A DNA stretch of 15,416 nucleotides from CAYHKY01 sp964357355 (lineage in GTDB: Bacteria > Patescibacteriota > Microgenomatia > UBA10105), in NCBI GenBank assembly GCA_964357355.1, contig CAYHKY010000032.1, positions 1-15,416 of the forward strand, read 5' to 3'. The number at the start of each line of letters is the position of its first letter. The first letter of the stretch is position 1. Position numbers and translations under genes: made by a program. This document shows positions 1 to 7,348 of this stretch, in pieces. The notes beneath the pieces were generated by a model. The model had not been told where the DNA came from, made no database searches, and saw nothing but the letters and a program-made list of their open reading frames with translations.

Positions 1-1525
1 CATATACAACATTTAGTTTCCCAGCTGCGGGGCATTCTATAGGCATAGCGAGATGATCGCCTATATTTGAACGGAGATGGAGACCTAAGAAGTTTTTTTT
101 ATTTACTTTTACTCCGGATTCTGCCCAGGCAGTTTTTGGATCCACTTTGTTATATAAATAATAAAAAATGTAAGAGCTGTCGGGAATTACAATTTTCTGA
201 TATTTTTCTTTAAGTGTTGGCAGAGATAAAATCATTTCATGAACTCCGAAATCTCTGCCCCACGGTTCATGTACATTGGCATGCCAATAGTATTGGTGGT
301 TGAAGTAGGCGACGTTATAAACCAGCAGTAAGCCGGCACAGCTTAGTAAGAGTGTGAATATAGGATTCGGGCGCAGGTTTCTGTACATGGAAATCAAACC
401 ATAACTGATTAGAAAACAGAATAAGGGTATTGCAAAAATAGTCCTTTCCGTTTCAGAGCCGAACTCGGAAAAAGAACTTCCCAAAAAAACAATTAAGATC
501 GTTCCTAAAACGAGCGTGTTTTTGTATAAAGAATGATTTTTCACAAAATAAAGGAGACCCAATAAAACGAAAGGTGCTGCCCACAAATATAAAACACCGT
601 GATACGGAACTGAGAAGCGTCTGTCCATTTTGTCACCCCGCAAAAATAGAAAGTCAAAACTCAAATTATTAAATAAATTTTGCAAAAGAAATTGCGGATA
701 GAAAGTTAATTTATTGTGAAATACACGGGTTACCGGGAGCGGGAATTCATGCTGGTCCTCCATAATCTGTTCTAAAAGAAGGGGATATGCATGAACTTGA
801 TAAGTGCTGTCCTGATTGAGTCTTTGGCCGTGTGTTATCAGCAAGAGCTTGATGAGCATAAGAACCGGAAGAAGTAAAATTAACATAGTTAACCAAAACG
901 ATGTTTTTCTGCCAGGTTTTTTCAGAATATAAATAAAATAAAAAATAAGTATAAAAGGCAATATGACCCATACTGCATAGTATGTGGCAATTGCCCAGCA
1001 CAATGCCAAGGCACTTATCAGTAAAAGATAGAGGCGTTCAGTTGTGTACCACTTGATAAACAATAATATTGAAGCTAGGAAGAACATCAGAGCAATCATT
1101 GGATCATATGCCATTCGAGATAAAATAATGTGCCAGGGAGAAACACCTGTAAAAAATAGAGTAAGAAGTGCCAACTTTCGTTTTTTAAGCGTTTGGTTAA
1201 CGATGTAATAAATTAATATCAAGCTGATCATGCCAGCAGTTACTGTCGATAGTCTTGCAGAAAATTCGTTCAGACCGAAAATCGCTATAAATGGAATTTG
1301 CCAATACGAATAACCTGCTAGTTTGTAGTCGCCGATCGAGGTAAGTACCAGTGGGAATAGTTTGCCGTATTCATCGCGGCCAGTTTTAAATATTGAATAT
1401 GCGTTATATGCAAAAGCAGCTTCGGTTTGGTCAAAACCTTCCGGGTTTTGAGTGAGTTGGTATATGCGGATAACAAAAGAAAGGGTAAGGGTGAGAAGAA
1501 GCAAAATGAAAAATCTTGTTTTCAT
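1..1525 (-). CDS. GT-C type membrane glycosyltransferase (ArnT/PMT-like), C-terminus outside window
   Basis: An open frame runs from an ATG at 1525 to the left edge (508 codons seen, no stop), so the 3' end is missing. The protein is strongly hydrophobic with about ten or more membrane helices, starting with one at residues 4-22. The first extracytoplasmic loop has the acidic region expected for GT-C enzymes: D32 and E35, then DEYG (51-54) and GDYK (65-68). SPWH at 129-132 is also typical of this group. Such enzymes use a polyprenyl-phosphate sugar donor and glycosylate a lipid or protein outside the membrane; donor and acceptor cannot be told here. Usually a D-E pair is adjacent in the first loop; here it is D-Q-T-E. 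A good -35/-10 pair lies about 40 nt upstream. I am confident of the family and not of the substrate. Confidence 0.85.
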   Translation of the reverse strand, partial: MKTRFFILLLLTLTLSFVIRIYQLTQNPEGFDQTEAAFAYNAYSIFKTGRDEYGKLFPLVLTSIGDYKLAGYSYWQIPFIAIFGLNEFSARLSTVTAGMISLILIYYIVNQTLKKRKLALLTLFFTGVSPWHIILSRMAYDPMIALMFFLASILLFIKWYTTERLYLLLISALALCWAIATYYAVWVILPFILIFYFIYILKKPGRKTSFWLTMLILLLPVLMLIKLLLITHGQRLNQDSTYQVHAYPLLLEQIMEDQHEFPLPVTRVFHNKLTFYPQFLLQNLFNNLSFDFLFLRGDKMDRRFSVPYHGVLYLWAAPFVLLGLLYFVKNHSLYKNTLVLGTILIVFLGSSFSEFGSETERTIFAIPLFCFLISYGLISMYRNLRPNPIFTLLLSCAGLLLVYNVAYFNHQYYWHANVHEPWGRDFGVHEMILSLPTLKEKYQKIVIPDSSYIFYYLYNKVDPKTAWAESGVKVNKKNFLGLHLRSNIGDHLAMPIECPAAGKLNVVY

Positions 1526-1570
1526 GTGCGAAAATATCCGGCTAAATATACAAAGTTCTCAACGTATGGC

Positions 1571-1599
1571 ATAGTACTGTAGCGCATATATTTAGTCAA
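1571..1599 (-). promoter_or_regulatory. Sigma70-type promoter for the glycosyltransferase gene
   Basis: Read on the minus strand, TTGACT (1599-1594) is separated by 17 bp from TACTAT (1576-1571). This is a near-consensus spacing and sequence. Transcription would begin near 1564, giving a leader of about 38 nt before the ATG at 1525. The leader has no Shine-Dalgarno sequence. Confidence 0.5.
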
Positions 1600-1627
1600 C
1601 TGAGGTTTATTGATCTTCGTTAATTGA

Positions 1628-1636
1628 TGGTACTAT
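1628..1636 (+). promoter_or_regulatory. Extended -10 promoter, leaderless start of histidine kinase
   Basis: TGG-TACTAT is an extended -10 element (TGn plus a 5/6 match to TATAAT). It is followed by exactly 7 nt (AGAAACA) and then the ATG at 1644. Transcription would be expected to start at or within a base or two of the ATG, so the mRNA would be leaderless. There is no ribosome binding site. TTGATC at 1610-1615 is a possible -35, but the 15 bp spacing is short. Confidence 0.6.
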
Positions 1637-1643
1637 AGAAACA

Positions 1644-2891
1644 ATGAATCTTTTTGTACCCGTTATCATTTTCATAATAGTCGGCGGAATTATTTCCCTC
1701 GTATGGATTATTGCCCGCCTCTATACTGATGGCAAAAAAATCAAGGTGCGAGAGCGTATATTGAGGAATGATCTCCAAAAGGCAAAAGAAGATTTAGAAC
1801 TGAACCAGCAAAAACTACAGGCATCGCTAGAGGCTGATGAATATTCCAAATTGGTTATTTCACATCTTGAAATAGGGATTATGCTTATAGATCAAAATGG
1901 TTTGATTCAGTTTGTTAACTCTTATGCAGAAAAGTTTATTGACGATGAGCAACCGATAGCAAAACATTATCAAAAAGTGCTCAGATGGAATAACGGGGAG
2001 AATAAACTTGATTTTTCTCTTTTTGAAGCTGCCCATCAAGGTGTTTTACAGGTAATATCAGAAAACAATTCGATTGTTTGCTCACGAGGCGCATTTCCCA
2101 TAGCTGGTACCATTTTGCCGATAAAAGATGGAGTTACAACCGGATTCATTGTGCTTGCATTTACAGACAATAGCAAACAGCTTGAGCGCATAAAAGAAGG
2201 ACAGGTTTTTTTCTCTGCAGCAGCCCATGAGCTCCGTACTCCCATCTCTATTATTCGGGCAAACACCGGTATGATACTTGATCATTTTGAAACGCTGGGA
2301 AAAGAAGAAATTAAAAGATTGCTTGACAGTACTGATGAAACATCTCAAGAATTACTTGATTTGGTAAATAATTTCTTAAATTTATCGCGGATTGAACAGG
2401 GAAGACTGGAGTTTAAAAAAGAAGAGTTTGATATCCAAAAACTCACTGAGGAAGTCATTGCGGAGCAATATTCTTTTGCCCTGAAACGTCATTTGTTACT
2501 AACAAGTGAGAAAAAAGATCTCACACTTAGGATGGTGATAGGTGATAGGTCAAAAGCAAAAGAAGTATTGTCGAATTTGATCAGCAATGCGATCAAATAC
2601 ACGCAACAAGGAAGTATCACTCTTATTTATGCGAGTATTAATGGTTTTATTGCTACCAAGGTGTGTGATACGGGCATGGGTATTCCCGAGAATCGTCAAC
2701 GTTTATTGTTTAAAAGTTTTCAACAAATTGGAGTTGCGCGTACTTTGTCAACTTCAAAAAGCACCGGTATGGGGTTATTTATATCCAAAAAACTCGCTCT
2801 ACTTATGCACGGAGATCTGGTTCTTGAAAAAAGTGAGCCTGGCAGCGGTTCAGTATTTACTTTTACACTTCCACGTGTCTACCAGACATAA
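1644..2891 (+). CDS. Membrane-anchored PAS sensor histidine kinase
   Basis: Complete 415-residue kinase that autophosphorylates a histidine in response to an unknown signal. In order: one N-terminal membrane helix (4-26), a charged helical linker (about 30-65), a PAS-like sensor region (about 66-175), a HisKA dimerisation domain with phospho-acceptor H195 in AHELRTP, and a HATPase_c domain. The ATPase domain has an N box with N311 and N315, a G1 box DTGMGIP (342-348) and a G2 box TGMGLF (374-379). All catalytic motifs are intact. With one short anchor and no extracellular loop, the sensing part is probably cytoplasmic. No response regulator is next to it, so its partner is elsewhere. It converges on the P-type ATPase with a 16 bp gap; no link between the two is shown. 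Confidence 0.93.
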   Translation: MNLFVPVIIFIIVGGIISLVWIIARLYTDGKKIKVRERILRNDLQKAKEDLELNQQKLQASLEADEYSKLVISHLEIGIMLIDQNGLIQFVNSYAEKFIDDEQPIAKHYQKVLRWNNGENKLDFSLFEAAHQGVLQVISENNSIVCSRGAFPIAGTILPIKDGVTTGFIVLAFTDNSKQLERIKEGQVFFSAAAHELRTPISIIRANTGMILDHFETLGKEEIKRLLDSTDETSQELLDLVNNFLNLSRIEQGRLEFKKEEFDIQKLTEEVIAEQYSFALKRHLLLTSEKKDLTLRMVIGDRSKAKEVLSNLISNAIKYTQQGSITLIYASINGFIATKVCDTGMGIPENRQRLLFKSFQQIGVARTLSTSKSTGMGLFISKKLALLMHGDLVLEKSEPGSGSVFTFTLPRVYQT

Positions 2892-2907
2892 AATTAGTCA
2901 CAGTTAA

Positions 2908-5415
2908 TTATTGTTTCACAAATTTATAATAAAACAACTTAACTATTTCGGTGGTTATGAAATAGCTACATACTATGGTGATGACCGTAGATAATTCTTT
3001 GAAAGTTAGTGGCTGAAATGCAAATATTTGCTGGCTGATGGTTATATAAGGAAGCAGTAGGGTTATGACAAAAGCAACAAAAGTTAGAATCATGAGCGTA
3101 ATTGAAGGACGGCTTGCGCGAAAAAACAACAGCCTGGTACGTACGGAAAAAATAAACAGAAGCTCAGTCATGATACTGCCCATGAACCACGCGGTTTGCA
3201 GGACCGGTGCGGGAGAATGAACGAAAATGCCAAAAAATACAAAATCAAAAAGTGTACTTACCGCCCCTAAAATTAAGGCTGTAAGAGCGAATTGGCGGAA
3301 ATTAAATCTGCTTGGTTGATAAGAGCTGCCTGTATCTACGTGATCGGTAGCAATTGCGATCATGGGGAAGTCTGATAAGAGATTTACGAGAAGTATTTGT
3401 AGTGGCAACATTGGTAAGTACTCAATCAGCAGGGAAGCAATTGATACGGCAAAAAAATTTCCAAAATTGGCTGCGAGTGTAGCCGTGATGTATTTGGTTG
3501 TGTTTACAAATACATTTCTTCCTTCTCGTATGCCTTCAATGACGACATGCAGACTGCGTTTGAGAAGTACTATGTCAGCTGCTTCTTTGGCAATATCAGA
3601 TGCATGGGCAACTACGAGTGCTACGTTGGCTACTTTGAGCGCTGGAGCATCATTGATGCCTTCACCTAAGAATCCCACAGCCTGTTTTTGCTCAAGTAAT
3701 TTGACAATTTTATATTTAAGTTGTGGAGTGACACGGGCAAAAACGGAAAATTTATCAACCACTGCCAGTTGTTGTGCCGGAGAGAGTTCTTTAAATTCAT
3801 CGCCGGTTATCACCTCATGTTCATTTTTGATCAGACCGATTTGCAGCGCAACATTTCCGGACACTTCCTTACTGTCACCAGTGAGGATTTTAATCTTTAC
3901 TCCCAACGCACGGGCTTGGGATATAGCTGCAAATGTGGTGGGTTTGATCGGATCAATAAATGATATGGCGCCCAAAAAAATCATCCCGTTTTCAGCTTTT
4001 TCAATAGAAATAGGTGGCGTGGCAAGTGTTTTAGTTGTGACTAAAAGCACCCGTTTTCCTATTTTGCCTTGCTCAGTGATCCATTTGGTCAATTCTTGGG
4101 TTGCTGACGGCTGTTGTTTTATTAGTTTTATCAACTCATCCGGAGCACCTAGCACTATGAGTTCCCGCAAAAAGCCTTTGCGGACAATTTTACTTACACG
4201 CTTACGTTGCGGATCAAAAGGTAATTCCTGTTCTACTACCCAGGACCGCAAATCGTTAAGTTGTGGAGATGTAAGTGTTTCAGTGAGCGCATTGCTAAAA
4301 GGATTTATCTCAATCGGGCTATTAAATTTTTCTGATGCCGCCAATGCTGCGTAAAAAAGTGTTTTTTGATTATTACGGGTAAAAAGTTTGTCTACTGTTA
4401 GTTTATTTTCAGTCAAAGTGCCGGTTTTGTCACTGCATAACACCTCAATACTTCCCAAATCTTCTATGGCTGAAAGCCGCTTGACTACCACATGTTTTTT
4501 TGCCAGCTTCAAAGCTCCTAATGAAAGTGAGAAGGTTGTAACTACTGGGAGAGCTTCAGGGATGACACTGACTGCCAGCGCAATTGAAAAAATTAGTAAT
4601 TCAGGTAGACTGGGTGTGCGTTTGATTATCAGATTAGCAACTATCAATAAACACAAGGTGATCAGAACTAAGCCGAGGGTAAATCTGCTGAAGGTTGTCA
4701 GTTGATTCTCAAAAGCACTTGACCTATGTGATACGGTAACTAGCCGGACAATGTCGCCATAATTGGTTTGTTCACCGGTAGCTATCACAACTCCTATTCC
4801 TTCACCTCCAACTATTGTCGTACTCGAAAAGCAAATATTTTTAGCGCTGTAAATATCAGCTGCAGGAGTAGTAAGCGGTATGGATTGCTTAGTTGCAGGT
4901 ATTGATTCGCCGGTAAGCACGGATTCATCCGCCACCAGGTTATTGTGTTCTATAAGACGAATGTCGGCAGGAACAATCATTCCCGGTACCAAAACCACGA
5001 CATCTCCCATAGCCAAATTACTAACATCCAATAATTGTTTTTGTCCTTGGCGTATAACTGTTATCGTTGCCACGAGGTATTTACCAAGTAGCGCCAAAGT
5101 TTTTTCGGAGCGGTATTCCTGATAAAATCCGAGTACTGTATTGATCCCCAAAAACAACAGTATGAGTGAACCGTCAAGGATTTCCTGCAGCAAAAATGAA
5201 AGAATAGCTGCACCAAGCAATAAATAAATAAAAGGTGAGCGGAATTGACGAATGAGTATGTGCCACCAATAAAACCGTTGAGACTTGATTAAGTTGGGAC
5301 CATTTTTTTGCAAAATAAACGCTGCTTGTTTTTGTGTAAGTCCGTCTGGACCGGTAGATAATTGTTTGAAGAGTTGAACGTTTGACAATGTGGTGTACTT
5401 GGTATAGTAAGGCAT
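2908..5415 (-). CDS. P-type cation-transporting ATPase, MgtA-like (P3B)
   Basis: Complete 835-residue ion pump. Motifs in order: an N-terminal cation-ATPase region, actuator-domain TGES (168-171), membrane motif IPEALP (285-290), and phosphorylation motif CSDKTGTLT with D329. Then come FDPQRKR (400-406), LTGD (511-514) and the hinge motif GEGINDAP (584-591). The C-terminal six-helix block contains PMLPLQILLVNLLSD (668-682), close in arrangement to that of bacterial MgtA magnesium importers, so Mg2+ (or another divalent cation) uptake is the best guess. Two conserved catalytic positions differ. The first Asp of GDGxND is Glu (E585, codon GAA), and the Lys of the nucleotide-binding KGAP motif is Leu (L422). 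The frame is otherwise intact. The long open frames opposite this gene are shadows. I am sure it is a P-type ATPase; the transported ion is inferred. Confidence 0.9.
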   Translation of the reverse strand: MPYYTKYTTLSNVQLFKQLSTGPDGLTQKQAAFILQKNGPNLIKSQRFYWWHILIRQFRSPFIYLLLGAAILSFLLQEILDGSLILLFLGINTVLGFYQEYRSEKTLALLGKYLVATITVIRQGQKQLLDVSNLAMGDVVVLVPGMIVPADIRLIEHNNLVADESVLTGESIPATKQSIPLTTPAADIYSAKNICFSSTTIVGGEGIGVVIATGEQTNYGDIVRLVTVSHRSSAFENQLTTFSRFTLGLVLITLCLLIVANLIIKRTPSLPELLIFSIALAVSVIPEALPVVTTFSLSLGALKLAKKHVVVKRLSAIEDLGSIEVLCSDKTGTLTENKLTVDKLFTRNNQKTLFYAALAASEKFNSPIEINPFSNALTETLTSPQLNDLRSWVVEQELPFDPQRKRVSKIVRKGFLRELIVLGAPDELIKLIKQQPSATQELTKWITEQGKIGKRVLLVTTKTLATPPISIEKAENGMIFLGAISFIDPIKPTTFAAISQARALGVKIKILTGDSKEVSGNVALQIGLIKNEHEVITGDEFKELSPAQQLAVVDKFSVFARVTPQLKYKIVKLLEQKQAVGFLGEGINDAPALKVANVALVVAHASDIAKEAADIVLLKRSLHVVIEGIREGRNVFVNTTKYITATLAANFGNFFAVSIASLLIEYLPMLPLQILLVNLLSDFPMIAIATDHVDTGSSYQPSRFNFRQFALTALILGAVSTLFDFVFFGIFVHSPAPVLQTAWFMGSIMTELLFIFSVRTRLLFFRASRPSITLMILTFVAFVITLLLPYITISQQIFAFQPLTFKELSTVITIVCSYFITTEIVKLFYYKFVKQ

Positions 5416-5433
5416 AAGAATGACTTTCTTTTC

Positions 5434-5442
5434 ATCATAGCA
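5434..5442 (-). promoter_or_regulatory. Extended -10 promoter of the P-type ATPase
   Basis: On the minus strand, TGC-TATGAT forms an extended -10 element ending 18 nt before the ATG at 5415. The expected transcription start leaves a leader of roughly 11 nt with no Shine-Dalgarno sequence. I see no convincing -35 box at the right distance. Confidence 0.45.
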
Positions 5443-5500
5443 AAAAAATAAACTTTATAAGAACAAAATGATGAAGTGAAAATAGACAAATGTAAATAAG

Positions 5501-5529
5501 TATGATTAGTCATATTGATGCAATTTGCA
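5501..5529. promoter_or_regulatory. Two adjacent small inverted repeats, possible operator
   Basis: TATGA-TTAG-TCATA (5501-5514) and TGCAA-T-TTGCA (5519-5529) are perfect 5-bp inverted repeats, 4 bp apart. They lie in the 161-bp divergent region between the ATPase and cyclophilin genes. Their position suits a regulator binding site for one or both genes. Short inverted repeats arise easily by chance in AT-rich DNA, so this is tentative. Confidence 0.25.
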
Positions 5530-5566
5530 ATAATGCCGTAAATCGTATACGTTAGAGATTCACATT

Positions 5567-5572
5567 TACATA
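5567..5572 (+). promoter_or_regulatory. Possible -10 box of the cyclophilin/b5 unit
   Basis: TACATA lies 4 nt before the ATG at 5577 in an AT-rich stretch, so the transcript would again have little or no leader. Alternatives are an upstream TGC-AATAAT element (5526-5534) and overlapping TATA-rich registers around 5571-5578. No ribosome binding site precedes the ATG. The exact box is uncertain. Confidence 0.25.
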
Positions 5573-5576
5573 TATA

Positions 5577-6194
5577 ATGTCTAAATTAAAATCATCAAGA
5601 AATAAACATTCTTGGATTAATCGATTGCCATTTTATGCTCTTGGTCTGGGTGTGATAGTGTCAATTTTTCTGATGCCTGTAATCATACGGTTACGAATGA
5701 ACTCAAAACTTCCCTATACTCAAGCGACAATTAAGACTAATAAAGGCGATTTCACGCTCACATTCAGGTCTGAAACCCCGAAAACAGTGGCTAATTTTAT
5801 TCAGCTCGCAAAAAGTGATTATTATTCCGGAACCCGGATTCACCGAGTCGTGAATGATCTCCTGATTCAAGGAGGAGATCCGTTTAGCCGGGATCTGACT
5901 AAAACTGAATTGTGGGGTAAAGGAGGTCCGGGTTATATATTTGATGACGAATTGGAACCAGCAGACGAAATGAAAGCAGGTAGCGTAGCGATGGTAAATA
6001 ACGGCCCGGATACAAATGGGAGCCAATTTTTTATACTTGTCTCCGACGCTTCCTGGTTAGCGGGGAAGCACACATTGTTTGCCACTGTTACTTCTGGTCT
6101 TGATGTAGTCAAAGCAATCAGCATACTGCCTAGCGGACTGACGGGTATACCTAGAGAGGAAGTAGTTATACAAAACATTACCTTAGTTCCCTGA
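5577..6194 (+). CDS. Membrane-anchored cyclophilin-type peptidyl-prolyl isomerase
   Basis: Complete 205-residue protein that should catalyse cis-trans isomerisation of prolyl bonds. A basic N-terminus is followed by one membrane helix (about 20-38), which places the catalytic domain (about 47-205) outside the cytoplasmic membrane. Cyclophilin signatures are present. RIHRVVN (87-93) contains the catalytic Arg (R90), QGGDP is at 98-102, NGSQFF (147-152) contains active-site Q150 and F152, and W160 sits in WLAGKH. No later start keeps the membrane anchor, so the ATG at 5577 is preferred. It is followed after one base by the cytochrome b5-domain gene, so the two are almost certainly co-transcribed. 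The likely role is folding of exported proteins, possibly including the b5 protein; the partner is inferred. Confidence 0.93.
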   Translation: MSKLKSSRNKHSWINRLPFYALGLGVIVSIFLMPVIIRLRMNSKLPYTQATIKTNKGDFTLTFRSETPKTVANFIQLAKSDYYSGTRIHRVVNDLLIQGGDPFSRDLTKTELWGKGGPGYIFDDELEPADEMKAGSVAMVNNGPDTNGSQFFILVSDASWLAGKHTLFATVTSGLDVVKAISILPSGLTGIPREEVVIQNITLVP

Positions 6195-6195
6195 T

Positions 6196-7332
6196 ATGAA
6201 AATTAAGTTGCTGGTAGCATTTTCTCTAGTGACATTTTTCGTTTCAGTGACGGCAATCCTTGCTGCGGGGTTGGTAATTTATGAGTTGAAACGGCCGCAG
6301 AATGGACTTTTAAGTCGTTTGATCAATCCAAACGCTTCACCAAATAATAATGGTTTGTCTGATGAATTACAGCAAGCAGGAGTCATGATTCCCCAGGCGG
6401 TTGTACCAACATTAACCAATGAAGAAATAGCAAAACACCATGTTCAGGAAGATTGTTGGCTTACAATCCAAGGTAATGTATATGATGTCAGCGGTTATAT
6501 TTTCCAGCATCCGGGCGGTGCGGGAGAAATCATTCCTTTCTGCGGTAGTGATGCCACCAACGCATTTGCCACAAAAGGAAAGAACCCAAGTACACCTCAT
6601 TCTCAAATTGCAGTGAATTTATTGGCAGGATATTATATTGGCACATTGGGTCAGCCTATCGAACAAAGTGGATTTATTGCCAATATACCTGTACCCTCGC
6701 CAGCAGTTTCCAAATCCGTATCTGTACGAACCGGTATCAGTCGTCCAGCTTCACCTCTTCCTGTGGTGCCCGCAGTAGTTGCACCAATTACCAACAATCC
6801 GACACCACAAGTGTCTCTCACTTTAGCTGAAGTTTCTACTCACAATACGCTGCAGAATTGCTGGATTGTTGTATCTGGATCTGTGTACGACGTAACCAGA
6901 TACATTGTCAGTCATCCCGGAGGGGTTTCGACAATTACCAATACCTGTGGTACTGATGCTACTACTGCATTTCAAACCAGGGGAGGAAAGGGCAGTAACC
7001 ACTCGCAAGGCGCATATGGTTTACTTTCTCAATATGCGATTGGTACACTTGGATCCTCAGTTTCGGTAAACCCGCCTGAAAATCAAACATCGGGAGGTAT
7101 ATCAGGTGGAGTAGCAACTCCCGCTCCAGGACCTAACCAAAACCCACAACCACCCAATTCAAATAATGGTTCTCAACCTGATACCGTACAAAGTAAATAT
7201 CCTGGGGCAACCATAAAAGATCAGAATATTGAAGACGATGGTCGAAGTGAGATAAAACTTGAATATCAAGGCCAATGTCGGCAAATAAAGACCAGTTCAA
7301 ACGGGACGATTATCAAAGACGAATCATGTTAA
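6196..7332 (+). CDS. Exported protein with two cytochrome b5 heme-binding domains
   Basis: Complete 378-residue protein. An N-terminal hydrophobic helix (about 4-28) acts as signal or anchor. Two cytochrome b5-like domains follow (about 72-152 and 208-287), then a Pro/Asn/Gly-rich linker (about 290-330) and a small C-terminal region (about 334-378). Each b5 domain has the HPGG heme motif (H105; H240) and a second candidate axial histidine followed by Ser (H135; H269), so both could bind heme. Each also has cysteines at matching sites: C87 with C116 and C222 with C251, in a C-W ... C-G-x-D-A-T pattern. C361 and C378 make a third pair. The tail, beginning YPGA, resembles a PepSY-type domain, but this is weak. 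It sits one base after the cyclophilin gene and has no ribosome binding site. A role in extracytoplasmic electron transfer or heme binding is inferred. Confidence 0.88.
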   Translation: MKIKLLVAFSLVTFFVSVTAILAAGLVIYELKRPQNGLLSRLINPNASPNNNGLSDELQQAGVMIPQAVVPTLTNEEIAKHHVQEDCWLTIQGNVYDVSGYIFQHPGGAGEIIPFCGSDATNAFATKGKNPSTPHSQIAVNLLAGYYIGTLGQPIEQSGFIANIPVPSPAVSKSVSVRTGISRPASPLPVVPAVVAPITNNPTPQVSLTLAEVSTHNTLQNCWIVVSGSVYDVTRYIVSHPGGVSTITNTCGTDATTAFQTRGGKGSNHSQGAYGLLSQYAIGTLGSSVSVNPPENQTSGGISGGVATPAPGPNQNPQPPNSNNGSQPDTVQSKYPGATIKDQNIEDDGRSEIKLEYQGQCRQIKTSSNGTIIKDESC

Positions 7333-7348
7333 ACGGAAAATTCACTTG

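Noticed and set aside
747..1001. 84-codon minus-strand open frame near the left edge
   Set aside because: It lies in another frame of the partial GT-C glycosyltransferase, which explains the whole of 1-1525.
2876..2888. TGTCT-ACC-AGACA hairpin at the end of the histidine kinase gene as terminator
   Set aside because: Only 5 bp of stem, inside the coding end, with no T-run on either strand.
3362..4354. 330-codon open frame on the plus strand opposite the P-type ATPase
   Set aside because: The minus-strand ATPase frame carries all family motifs. The plus-strand frame shows no recognisable domain, is rich in Ser/Thr/Ala as expected from reverse reading, and has no promoter or ribosome binding site. 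Its length is striking but fits a shadow.
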